Origin: VRUB01 sp046758085 | Lineage (GTDB): Bacteria; Pseudomonadota; Gammaproteobacteria; Acidiferrobacterales; SPGG2 | Assembly (NCBI GenBank): GCA_046758085.1 | Contig: JBHHZP010000136.1 | Coordinates: 1-9,706 of the forward strand | Length of the DNA stretch: 9,706 nt | Direction: 5' to 3' | Shown here: positions 1-6,951 of the stretch, piece by piece | Numbering within the stretch: the stretch's first letter is position 1 | How the letters are laid out: each line of letters begins with the position of its first letter | Made by a program: the position numbers and the translations under genes | The notes under the pieces: generated by a model | Told to the model about the DNA's origin: nothing | What the model saw: the letters and a program-made list of their open reading frames with translations, nothing else | Databases searched by the model: none

Positions 1-1304
1 GGAATAATCAACCGACTGCCGACTTTGAGTTGGGTGGTACTCATGTTGTTGGCGAAGCGTAATGCCTCAATGCGGATTCCATAGATCCGGGCGATCGCCG
101 ACAGAGTGTCCCCGGGCTGCACGATATGCACACGCGGACCGTTGTCTACGACCTGTTGGCGTTGAGCACGAAACTTGCTGCGCGAGACGTAGCTTTTGAT
201 CCCGTCAAAAATTCCCTGCGCCAATTTGCGTTGATATGCCCGGCTGCGAAGCTTTTTCTCTTCACTGGGGTTCGAGATGTAGCCCGTTTCGATCAGTATC
301 GATGGCACATCGGGTGCCTTCAGCACCGCAAACCCGGCCTGCTGCACCACCCGCGTGTGAATCGGCGCATAGCGACGCAATCCGTACAACACATCCGCGC
401 CGAGCTGCAAGCTGTCGCTGATGGTGGCGGTCTGCGAGAGATCCAACAGGACCTTCGCCAGCAGATCATCCTTGTCACTGAGTCGGACTCCGCCGATGAG
501 ATCGGAGGCGTTTTCCCTGTCGGCAACGATCTTGGCGAGCGCACTGGTAGCGCCGCGCTCGGAGAGCGCGTAGACCGAGGCGCCCCGGGCGCGCCCGCCC
601 GGCAAGGCATCGGCGTGGATGGACACGAACAACTCAGCCTCGTAGCGGCGTGCTATCTGGAACCGCTTGGCCAATTTCACATAGTAGTCACCATCGCGAA
701 TCATAACCGGCTGCATCCCGGGGGCGGCGGCTATGAACTTCTTGAGTGCTCGCGCGATACCCAGCACGATATGCTTTTCGCGGGTCCGGTATCGCCGACC
801 GATCGCCCCCGGATCCTCACCGCCGTGGCCGGCATCGATAGCGATTACAATGCTCTTCCGCGTGGGCTTGACGCGGCGCGGCTGTACGGGTTGTTCCTGA
901 ATGAATGTGGTGACGTCGTAGAGATCAATCACCAGCCGGTGTCCGTACTGCTGATTTGGTTGCAATACGAACGTACGCGGCCGTGAGGGACGTTTTAGAT
1001 CCAGGACCACCCGCAACGTCTCTCGCTGCTGCGATCCCGTACGCACGCCGGCAAGGAACGGCCCGCTGAAGTCCAGTCGAGGCAGCGTACCCTGTAACTG
1101 CCCATTCTGCATGTCGATGACGATCCGGTCGGGATTGGTGAGCGTGAATAAGCGGTGCTCCAACGGCGCGCTTAGATCGAACACAAGCCGGGTGTGGTCG
1201 GGTGCCCGCCACACGCGCAGATTCTTCACGGAGACGGCCCCCGCCTGGCCCAGTGTGGGAATCAGGCCAACTAGCAGGAGGAGGAAAAAACGCGCGGTCC
1301 TCAT
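1..1304 (-). CDS. amiB: N-acetylmuramoyl-L-alanine amidase AmiB, 3' end cut by window edge
   Basis: Periplasmic zinc amidase that cleaves the amide bond between MurNAc and the stem peptide during septum splitting. I translated 434 codons from the ATG at 1304. Residues 1-22 are a Sec signal peptide (MRTARFFLLLLVGL...GQAGA). An AMIN domain (septal localisation) follows at about 24-130. The Amidase_3 catalytic domain spans about 150-365, with zinc and catalytic residues in IDAGHGGEDPG (H160), REKH (E176), SIHADA (H230) and IETGYISNPSEE (E339). A LysM domain starts at about 392 (VHIVQPGDTLSAIA) and is nearly complete at the edge, so only a short tail is missing if, as in E. coli AmiB (445 aa), there is one LysM. 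The start overlaps the tsaE stop in an ATGA; no good Shine-Dalgarno is visible, so translation is probably coupled. AmiB rather than AmiC is favoured by the LysM and the tsaE neighbour. Confidence 0.96.
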   Translation of the reverse strand, partial: MRTARFFLLLLVGLIPTLGQAGAVSVKNLRVWRAPDHTRLVFDLSAPLEHRLFTLTNPDRIVIDMQNGQLQGTLPRLDFSGPFLAGVRTGSQQRETLRVVLDLKRPSRPRTFVLQPNQQYGHRLVIDLYDVTTFIQEQPVQPRRVKPTRKSIVIAIDAGHGGEDPGAIGRRYRTREKHIVLGIARALKKFIAAAPGMQPVMIRDGDYYVKLAKRFQIARRYEAELFVSIHADALPGGRARGASVYALSERGATSALAKIVADRENASDLIGGVRLSDKDDLLAKVLLDLSQTATISDSLQLGADVLYGLRRYAPIHTRVVQQAGFAVLKAPDVPSILIETGYISNPSEEKKLRSRAYQRKLAQGIFDGIKSYVSRSKFRAQRQQVVDNGPRVHIVQPGDTLSAIARIYGIRIEALRFANNMSTTQLKVGSRLII

Positions 1305-1756
1305 GTCAGACCGCTGAGTAGCTCGGTGCCTCGATCGGTATACGATTCAAGATCCACGGTGCGCGTATCGTCAACATTCTGGATCGTCACGTCAAGATCC
1401 GGCGACGGCAATTTTTCTGCGCCGCGCTCAGCCCACTCCACCAGGCATACGCTCTCACTTTCAAGATAATCGCGAAATCCGAGAAATTCCAGCTCCTCTG
1501 GGTCAGAAACGCGATAGAGATCGATATGGTAAACGATGAAACCATCGAAAGAGTACGGCTCCACCAGTGTAAATGTGGGGCTTTTGACCAGGCCGCCATG
1601 CCCCAGCGCGCGCAGGATGCCGCGCACGAGGGTGGTCTTGCCGGTGCCGAGCGCCCCGTGCAGGTAGACCAGACGGACCTTGTCGATTCCGCGCGCAAGC
1701 CGCGCGCCCAGCTTCTCCATCTCGGCGACGCTGGGGACCTCCAGCTTAAGCCTCAT
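1301..1756 (-). CDS. tsaE: tRNA threonylcarbamoyladenosine biosynthesis ATPase TsaE
   Basis: Cytoplasmic P-loop ATPase that works with TsaB and TsaD to install N6-threonylcarbamoyl on A37 of ANN-decoding tRNAs. The protein has 151 residues, usual for the family. Walker A is GALGTGKTT at 34-42, followed by the family signatures SPTFTLVEPY (59-68), HIDLYR (77-82) and EWAER (107-111). The start at 1756 gives the usual family N-terminus (short beta strand, then a helix before Walker A). It lies inside the nnr 3' end, an 11-nt overlap; the stop overlaps the amiB start by 4 nt. These overlaps place the gene in the nnr-tsaE-amiB operon. TsaB and TsaD are not in this window. Confidence 0.97.
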   Translation of the reverse strand: MRLKLEVPSVAEMEKLGARLARGIDKVRLVYLHGALGTGKTTLVRGILRALGHGGLVKSPTFTLVEPYSFDGFIVYHIDLYRVSDPEELEFLGFRDYLESESVCLVEWAERGAEKLPSPDLDVTIQNVDDTRTVDLESYTDRGTELLSGLT

Positions 1757-3248
1757 CGCCGTTGAGCTCGTTCAATCGGCCGCGAACAAAAGGCATCAGG
1801 TCCGATGCCATAAGGCCGATCTCGCCGCCCTGGCGCGCGGCATCGTCACCGGCGACGGCGTGCACCCACACGCCGAGGCGCGCTGCGTCCGGCGCCGTCA
1901 CGCCCTGCCCCATTAATGCCGCCACCACGCCCGTAAGAATGTCTCCCATGCCCCCGCTCGCCATGCCCGGGTTGCCGGCATCACACAGCCACGCATGCGC
2001 CTCGCCGCTGTGCCCGATCAGTGTCCCCGAGCCTTTCAGCACACAGACGCCACCCAGGCGCTGCACCAGCGCCTGCAGCGCATCGAAACGCTGGTCTTGC
2101 ACCTGTGCGGTCGTGATACCGAGCAAACGCCCGGCCTCGCCCGGGTGCGGCGTCAGCACCCAATCGGCGCGCTTGAGTGGTTCCGCCGCCAGCAGGTTCA
2201 ACGCGTCCGCGTCCACCACCTTCGGCAGCGATGATTCCAACGCCGCCGCCAGTAGCTCGCGGCCCCATGGCCCCTGCCCCAGTCCGGGGCCAATCGCGAG
2301 TACGTCGGCGCGTTGGACGCCCGCGCGCAGCGCGCGCGCATCGCTCACGGCCTTGACCAGCAGCTCGGGGCAACCGCTGTTGGTCTGGGCCGCGTGGGCC
2401 GGGTGAGTGAGCACCGTGACCAGCCCGGCACCGGCACGGTAGGCGGCCTGTCCAGCCAGGCGGGCGGCGCCGGGCATGCCGTCGTCGCCCCCGATTACGG
2501 CAACGTGCCCAAGCGCACCTTTGTGCGCACTGCGCGCCCGGCGCGGAAGCAGCCCTGCGAGTGTGCCCGGCGTTATCCGCCGCGCGGCCGGCGTGACGCC
2601 CGCGTAGACCTCCGCCGGAACGCCAAGGTCAGCGAACACGATCTCACCGCAATAGTCACGCCCGTGACCGGTAAAAAGACCGGCCTTGAGCCCTATGAAG
2701 GTAATAGTGGCTTGTGCCCGTACCGCCACGCCCAGCACACGGCCGGAATCGGCATGCAGGCCCGATGGAATGTCGACGGCCAGCACTGGCACTGCCGTCG
2801 TCGCATTTATGGCGTCAATGGCCTCGCGCCACGTGTCACGCACTGTGCGCTCCAGGCCGGTGCCAAACAGTGCGTCCACAATTACTTCGGCGTGCGCCAG
2901 CCGTTCGGACCCGAACGGCGCTACCCTGACCCCACTTGCCTCCAGCGCATCGCGCGCTCCCAACGCGTCACCTTGCAGACGGCCCCGATCGCCCAACGCC
3001 AGCACCATTGCTTCCATTCCTGCTTCGCGTGCAAGCCGGGCAATCACGTAACCATCACCGCCGTTGTTACCGGGCCCACATACGACGGCAATGCGTTGCG
3101 CCCGTGGCCAGCGGCTGCGCAAAAGCGCGAACGCCGCCTGCCCGGCGCGCTGCATCAAGGTGTATCCTGGTATGCCGTGTCCTTTTGTAGCGACGCGGTC
3201 AAGCGCGCGGCTCTGCTCGGCGAAATACAATGCTTCAGGTAGGTTCAT
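1746..3248 (-). CDS. nnr: Bifunctional NAD(P)HX epimerase / ADP-dependent NAD(P)HX dehydratase
   Basis: Metabolite-repair enzyme of the cytoplasm. The N-terminal domain epimerises R- and S-NAD(P)HX; the C-terminal domain dehydrates S-NAD(P)HX back to NAD(P)H using ADP. The 500 residues match the usual length of the fused enzyme. The YjeF_N epimerase domain covers about 1-215, with VVCGPGNNGGDGYVIARLA (55-73), DALFGTGL (125-132) and AVDIPSGLHADSG (157-169). The ribokinase-like domain covers about 225-495, with HKGALGHVAVIGG (242-254), AIGPGLGQ (318-325), VVDADALNLL (344-353), LTPHPGEAGRLLG (365-377) and the catalytic loop GMASGGMGDILTG (428-440). First gene of the nnr-tsaE-amiB operon, divergent from queG. 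Upstream of the ATG there is only a weak GA-rich ribosome site. No broken or missing motif was seen. Confidence 0.97.
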   Translation of the reverse strand: MNLPEALYFAEQSRALDRVATKGHGIPGYTLMQRAGQAAFALLRSRWPRAQRIAVVCGPGNNGGDGYVIARLAREAGMEAMVLALGDRGRLQGDALGARDALEASGVRVAPFGSERLAHAEVIVDALFGTGLERTVRDTWREAIDAINATTAVPVLAVDIPSGLHADSGRVLGVAVRAQATITFIGLKAGLFTGHGRDYCGEIVFADLGVPAEVYAGVTPAARRITPGTLAGLLPRRARSAHKGALGHVAVIGGDDGMPGAARLAGQAAYRAGAGLVTVLTHPAHAAQTNSGCPELLVKAVSDARALRAGVQRADVLAIGPGLGQGPWGRELLAAALESSLPKVVDADALNLLAAEPLKRADWVLTPHPGEAGRLLGITTAQVQDQRFDALQALVQRLGGVCVLKGSGTLIGHSGEAHAWLCDAGNPGMASGGMGDILTGVVAALMGQGVTAPDAARLGVWVHAVAGDDAARQGGEIGLMASDLMPFVRGRLNELNGDEA

Positions 3249-3312
3249 GCAACTCTCAGCCCTATTGTCAGCGTATTCTAACCGCGGAGTACGCAGTGGA
3301 TATAGGTAATAG

Positions 3313-3333
3313 TAGCGAGTTTCGAGTGGCTAG
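3313..3333. repeat. Three degenerate 7-bp units (TAGCGAG type), inverted relative to the downstream array
   Basis: The units are TAGCGAG, TTTCGAG and TGGCTAG. TAGCGAG is the exact reverse complement of the CTCGCTA unit found at 3370-3404. CGAGTGGC (3323-3330) can pair perfectly with GCCACTCG (3394-3401), and GTAGCGAG (3312-3319) with CTCGCTAC (3398-3405), so the two arrays could form alternative hairpins around a loop of roughly 60-80 nt. Confidence 0.7.
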
Positions 3334-3369
3334 GAATGCATGGGTGCGCTACGATGTGTCAGTGTATCC

Positions 3370-3404
3370 CTCGCTACTCGCTACTCGCTACTCGCCACTC
3401 GCTA
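3370..3404. repeat. Five tandem copies of a 7-bp unit, CTCGCTA
   Basis: Exactly 35 bp: four copies of CTCGCTA, plus one CTCGCCA as the fourth unit. It lies in the nnr/queG gap, ending 25 bp before the preferred queG start. Because three units equal 21 bp, the frame through it stays open and encodes a repetitive LATRYS-like stretch that falsely extends the queG reading frame upstream. Confidence 0.9.
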
Positions 3405-3429
3405 CCGGTCAAGTAACCCGCAGGCCTGG

Positions 3430-4536
3430 ATGGAAAACGCACATACACAGTCCATCGACATGAATCGCCTTTCCGGTGATATCAAACACTGGGGGCAGGA
3501 ACTCGGATTTCAGCAAATCGGGGTCAGCGATCGAAACCTGGGCGGGGCCGAGGCACGCCTGCTCGAATGGCTCGCTGGCGGGCGCCATGGCGAGATGCAC
3601 TACATGGCTGCACAAGGCACCCGGCGCAGCCGGCCCCACGCCTTGATGCCGGAAACCGTGCGTGTGATCTGTGCGCGCATGGATTACTACCCGGCAGAGG
3701 CCGCCGACACACAGGCGGTACTCGATAATCCGTCTCTGGGCTTTATCTCACGCTACGCGCTCGGGCGCGATTATCACAAAGTGGTGCGTAAGCGCCTGGA
3801 GCAACTTGCCGTGCGGATAGAGCAGGCCGTTGGCCCGCATCGCTACCGCGTGTTTAGCGACAGCGCGCCAGTGCTGGAGAAACCGCTGGCACAGAAGGCC
3901 GGGCTCGGCTGGATCGGCAAACACACGAATGTGCTCAGCCGCACGGGTGGTTCGTGGTTCTTTCTCGGTGAGATCTATACCGATTTGCCGCTACCGGTGG
4001 ACCGACCATCGCAAGACCATTGCGGTCGCTGCCAGGCATGCATTGATGTCTGCCCCACTCGGGCGATCGTCGCTCCTTATCAGCTCGATGCGCGCCGCTG
4101 CATCTCTTATCTGACCATCGAGCTGCATGGCCCGATCCCACTGGCGCTGCGACCGTTGATCGGTAATCGCATCTTCGGGTGTGACGACTGCCAGCTCGTG
4201 TGTCCGTGGAATCGCTTTGCCCGACCGACCGCGGAGCCTGATTTCTCGGTGCGCCAGGATCTCGATGGGGCCAAGCTGGTGGATCTGTTCTCCTGGCGCG
4301 AGGCCGAGTTTGACGAGCGCACGCGCGGTTCGGCCATTCGCCGAACCGGTTACGAGGGCTGGCTGCGGAACATCGCAGTGGCCTTGGGCAACGCCCCGAC
4401 AAGCGCCGCCGTAATCGCTGCCCTCCAGACGCGTCTCGCGCATCCTTCCGCGCTGGTGCGCGAGCACGTGCAGTGGGCCCTGGCACAACACCATCAACCC
4501 GGCAATCGTGATTCCCCCGATCCGGTCCACGGCTGA
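3430..4536 (+). CDS. queG: Epoxyqueuosine reductase QueG
   Basis: Cobalamin-dependent iron-sulfur enzyme that reduces epoxyqueuosine to queuosine in the wobble position of GUN-anticodon tRNAs, the last step of queuosine synthesis. With the start at 3430 it is 368 residues (E. coli QueG is about 379). Visible signatures are RYALGRDYHKVVRKRL (108-123), FSDSAPVLEKPLAQKAGLGW (142-161), and two [4Fe-4S] motifs built from C198-x2-C201-x2-C204-x3-C208 and C224, C251-x2-C254-x3-C258. GSAIRRTGYEGWLRNIAVA (300-318) begins the C-terminal HEAT-like region. The frame is open from 3340, but that part translates the 7-bp repeat. Starting at ATG 3430 parallels the E. coli N-terminus; ATG 3460 is the alternative, and neither has a strong Shine-Dalgarno. 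The 3' end overlaps the convergent lipoprotein gene by 43 bp. Confidence 0.97.
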   Translation: MENAHTQSIDMNRLSGDIKHWGQELGFQQIGVSDRNLGGAEARLLEWLAGGRHGEMHYMAAQGTRRSRPHALMPETVRVICARMDYYPAEAADTQAVLDNPSLGFISRYALGRDYHKVVRKRLEQLAVRIEQAVGPHRYRVFSDSAPVLEKPLAQKAGLGWIGKHTNVLSRTGGSWFFLGEIYTDLPLPVDRPSQDHCGRCQACIDVCPTRAIVAPYQLDARRCISYLTIELHGPIPLALRPLIGNRIFGCDDCQLVCPWNRFARPTAEPDFSVRQDLDGAKLVDLFSWREAEFDERTRGSAIRRTGYEGWLRNIAVALGNAPTSAAVIAALQTRLAHPSALVREHVQWALAQHHQPGNRDSPDPVHG

Positions 4537-5561
4537 GCGCTTGCGCGACCGCCGACGCCGCCGCCAAAACCCACGATTGTCGATTGGAGCTCCTGCTTGA
4601 GGATCGACGCCACCCGGTCCACGGCGCGGCGCCGTGCCGTGCGCCGTTGCTGCGCCGAGACCTTCACCGTCCAGCGCTGGACGCCACGCACACGTGCGCT
4701 CGTCTGCTCCACGAGCTTGATCTCCAGTCTACCCTTGAGCCAAAGCCAGCCCTCGTGCTCGCCTAGATCATCCATCTGCAAGGTGGCCACCAGCACAAAA
4801 TCCGCCTGTGCGCTCTGCGCCAGCGTAAATCCCGCCGCCGTGATGGCACCCGACAAGGTGGTCTCCAGCCCGCCAATCGCATCGGCTTGCACCTCAAGCG
4901 TGAGCTGTAGCTGCGGCAACAATTTTTCAAACTCGCGTTGCAAGTCGCTCAGCTTCCAGCGCGATGCCATGCCGCGTCCGGCGGGATCGACGATACTGAG
5001 CGAGTCTTGCAGGACCTGGCGCTCGTGCTGGGCCGTGAGCGCGCGCTCGGCAGCGCCAAGCCGTAGCAGCACGTCCTTGCGCGTATGCGCCTGGGCCAAA
5101 TAGTCGCGCGTCGCCGCATCCAGACGCGCCATCCGTTGTTTGAGCCGGGCGGCGGCCCGTGCCCGCGGGAGCACGGCGAGCGCGTAGTGCACCTGCGTGC
5201 GTGGATCCAGCCAGAACTCTTTCACTTCTACGCCTTCGAGAATCCGATCGCTACCGGCGACGACTGTACGGGTCACCTTTCCTCGCTGCTTGTGTTGCGT
5301 CTTGCCGCCTTCGGTACGGCTTACAATCGTCTGCGTGTCCACGCTCTCATCGCTGATCCGGACGTGGAAAATTTTGGCCAGCTCCGCTCGCGCCCGATCG
5401 GCGGCCTTGGTTTCACTGGGTCCCTGCCCCCGGGCTACGAGGAAACGGGAATCGGGATAGCGCGCGCTGCTGCCCGCGGTCCAGTCGGGCCGGGCCGGCT
5501 TGCCGGCACACCCTGCCAGCAGCAGCCAGGCGCCTAATACGATTGTCAGTGCGGTCCTCAT
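4494..5561 (-). CDS. Long LPP20-family outer-membrane lipoprotein (two-domain)
   Basis: Predicted lipoprotein of 355 residues, function unknown. The signal peptide ends in lipobox L15-A16-G17-C18; Ala at +2 predicts outer-membrane sorting by the Lol rule. Residues about 25-145 look like an LPP20 domain: RYPDSRFLVARGQG, then ADRARAELAKIF (54-65) and FWLDPRTQVHYALAVLPR (116-133). The same pattern occurs in the short LPP20 protein at 7556-8125 (ADNRARAEVARI), suggesting duplication. A helical, Arg-rich stretch (about 134-215) follows, then an alpha/beta domain (about 215-330: ADFVLVATLQ, WLWLKGRLEIKL, RWTVKVSA) that I cannot assign. The tail after GFGGGVGG is low-complexity and lies over the 3' end of queG. 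Last gene of the four-lipoprotein operon, 5 nt after the COG3014-like gene; a weak GAGTAAG ribosome site overlaps that gene's stop. Confidence 0.88.
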   Translation of the reverse strand: MRTALTIVLGAWLLLAGCAGKPARPDWTAGSSARYPDSRFLVARGQGPSETKAADRARAELAKIFHVRISDESVDTQTIVSRTEGGKTQHKQRGKVTRTVVAGSDRILEGVEVKEFWLDPRTQVHYALAVLPRARAAARLKQRMARLDAATRDYLAQAHTRKDVLLRLGAAERALTAQHERQVLQDSLSIVDPAGRGMASRWKLSDLQREFEKLLPQLQLTLEVQADAIGGLETTLSGAITAAGFTLAQSAQADFVLVATLQMDDLGEHEGWLWLKGRLEIKLVEQTSARVRGVQRWTVKVSAQQRRTARRRAVDRVASILKQELQSTIVGFGGGVGGRASAQPWTGSGESRLPG

Positions 5562-5566
5562 CGTGC

Positions 5567-6937
5567 TTACTCGAAAAACAAATGCTGCGGGACAATCCAG
5601 TGATGTGATAGAAAGGTCATGCGATCCTTATTAATAGTGACGTTGCGGAACTCGCGCCTAGCGATAACCACGTCATGGCGATCGAGCATCTCGAGCTCGA
5701 TGTTATGCTTACCGGGCGCCAGCGGAATGCGCACCAGGAATATGTTGCTCGGGAGCGTAATCCAGCTGCGCGTATCGGCGTGCTCCGTGGCCAACCCACC
5801 CAACTCTGCCAGCACGCCGAGCAGCCAGTTATCCTGGCGCTTGAGCTCGTATGCTACGGTGCCCTTGATGCTCGCGCGCGCGATCGCTCTCGCCCGGATC
5901 GCTGGCAGCTTCATTTTAAGGGTCCTGATCGCGATGGTCCTGACGTCCTCCACCTCCTCCATCGGTGTAACCTCACCGTCGACCCGGATACGCGCGGCGA
6001 CCGCGGGCGTTACGCGCGACTGATAATAAGGTAAGGAGACCTTCACCAGTGTATGGGTCTGCGGCACCAGCATGAAGATCGAGTTCTCGCGCTTCACGGG
6101 CGCCAGACCGTTGCTCAGCACACAAATGAGCTCGCCCTTCCCGTCATGTGCCTCTATGTCTTGACCGCGATCCATGCCGAACTCGGTCTCGTAACGTTCC
6201 ATCTCCGCCATTAGGCCCACCCTCTCGCTCAGCCGCAGCAAGTCTTGTTTGAGGCTGTGCGGCACGGGAACGCCGTACTCCTTCTCATACTCGCGGTATG
6301 CGACATGAGCCTGCCGGTACTCGATCATGGCATCGCTCCACTCTCGCTGCCCCTCATAAATCATCCCCGCCAGATACCGGGCAAACGCATTCTCCGTGTA
6401 CTTGTTCTTTTCGGTTCTCTTTCCAAGCTGGCGGAGCTTCAGGTCAATCTGCAGTGCCTCCACACGTGCTGCGTCGGATTGCCCCAGCTCCAGGTAATTC
6501 AGCGCTTCATAAACGTGTATCAATATCTGCTCAAACTCCTCGCCGACGTACTGTCGAGTGCGGTCATTGATAATGACCGATCCGATCTGCTCTGTAACGC
6601 TGACGCCGTAAAGCTTGTCGATACGCTGCTTAGCCCGCTCGAAGACGTCGTTGCTTGCGGCAAATTCGCCTTGCATGCGTAACAGCATGGCCTTGTTCAG
6701 CAGATACAAAACCTGGTCGCGGCGTGCCCACTGCCGGCTTTGCTTCTCTAACGATTTGAGGGCACGCTCGGGCTTCTGGGCAGCGAGGTGACGTTCAAGC
6801 GTGTGGGTACTGGCGCCGCCGCTCGCGCAAGCGCCGGCGAGCAAGGCGAGCCCCACAGCGGAAAGTATGCGCTCAACGCTCTTTCTACGCTGTGGACGGA
6901 AAAGCACGAAGATTCGGCTGCAAAAGCGGCGGCGCAC
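5567..6937 (-). CDS. COG3014-like lipoprotein of unknown function
   Basis: Protein of 456 residues from a GTG start. The signal peptide is unusual, with a ~25-residue basic N-region before the hydrophobic core; acylation is likely at C37 (LLAGAC, -3 Ala rather than Leu), with Ala at +2 pointing to the outer membrane. Residues about 45-250 are helix-rich and TPR-like (LNKAMLLRMQGEFAASNDVF, ARYLAGMIYEGQREWSDAMI). About 265-450 is beta-rich and ends with IPLAPGKHNIELEMLD and REFRNVTINKDRMTFLSHHW. From memory this resembles the COG3014 family, which has no established activity. It lies 13 nt after the LpoB-like gene and 5 nt before the long LPP20 gene. The start is uncertain: GTG 6937 sits in a hairpin with no Shine-Dalgarno, and in-frame GTG 6907 would leave a more usual signal peptide. 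Confidence 0.85.
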   Translation of the reverse strand: MRRRFCSRIFVLFRPQRRKSVERILSAVGLALLAGACASGGASTHTLERHLAAQKPERALKSLEKQSRQWARRDQVLYLLNKAMLLRMQGEFAASNDVFERAKQRIDKLYGVSVTEQIGSVIINDRTRQYVGEEFEQILIHVYEALNYLELGQSDAARVEALQIDLKLRQLGKRTEKNKYTENAFARYLAGMIYEGQREWSDAMIEYRQAHVAYREYEKEYGVPVPHSLKQDLLRLSERVGLMAEMERYETEFGMDRGQDIEAHDGKGELICVLSNGLAPVKRENSIFMLVPQTHTLVKVSLPYYQSRVTPAVAARIRVDGEVTPMEEVEDVRTIAIRTLKMKLPAIRARAIARASIKGTVAYELKRQDNWLLGVLAELGGLATEHADTRSWITLPSNIFLVRIPLAPGKHNIELEMLDRHDVVIARREFRNVTINKDRMTFLSHHWIVPQHLFFE

Positions 6938-6951
6938 GCAACAGCGTGCGC
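6932..6951 (-). promoter_or_regulatory. Perfect 8-bp GC-rich hairpin at the LpoB-like/COG3014-like junction
   Basis: Arms GCGCACGC (6932-6939) and GCGTGCGC (6944-6951) are exact reverse complements around a 4-nt loop. In the minus-strand transcript the upstream arm begins with the last base of the LpoB-like stop codon (TAG), and the downstream arm contains the GTG start of the next gene. Seven of the eight pairs are G-C. It is not followed by a U-tract, so it is not an intrinsic terminator. A role in translational coupling, reduced downstream translation or mRNA processing is inference. Confidence 0.6.

Larger units (their letters stand above)
3249..3429. promoter_or_regulatory. Divergent nnr/queG intergenic region
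   Basis: This 181-bp gap must hold the promoters of both the nnr operon (minus) and queG (plus). I see no strong sigma70 pair. On the minus strand TAGAAT (3276-3281) could be a -10 for nnr but has no clear -35. On the plus strand TATAGG (3301-3306) is at best a poor -10 for queG. The queG-proximal half holds two arrays of a 7-bp repeat, listed separately. Confidence 0.35.

Noticed and set aside
126..986. 286-residue open frame on the plus strand
   Set aside because: It is the antisense of amiB, whose catalytic and LysM motifs are unambiguous on the minus strand; the plus-strand translation has no recognisable domain.
2313..3242. 309-residue open frame on the plus strand
   Set aside because: Antisense to nnr in a GC-rich gene with complete motifs; such long shadow frames are expected at this base composition.
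3935..4567. 210-residue minus-strand frame inside queG
   Set aside because: Antisense of queG, Arg/Pro/Ala-rich, with no domain signature; the queG cysteine motifs show which strand is coding.
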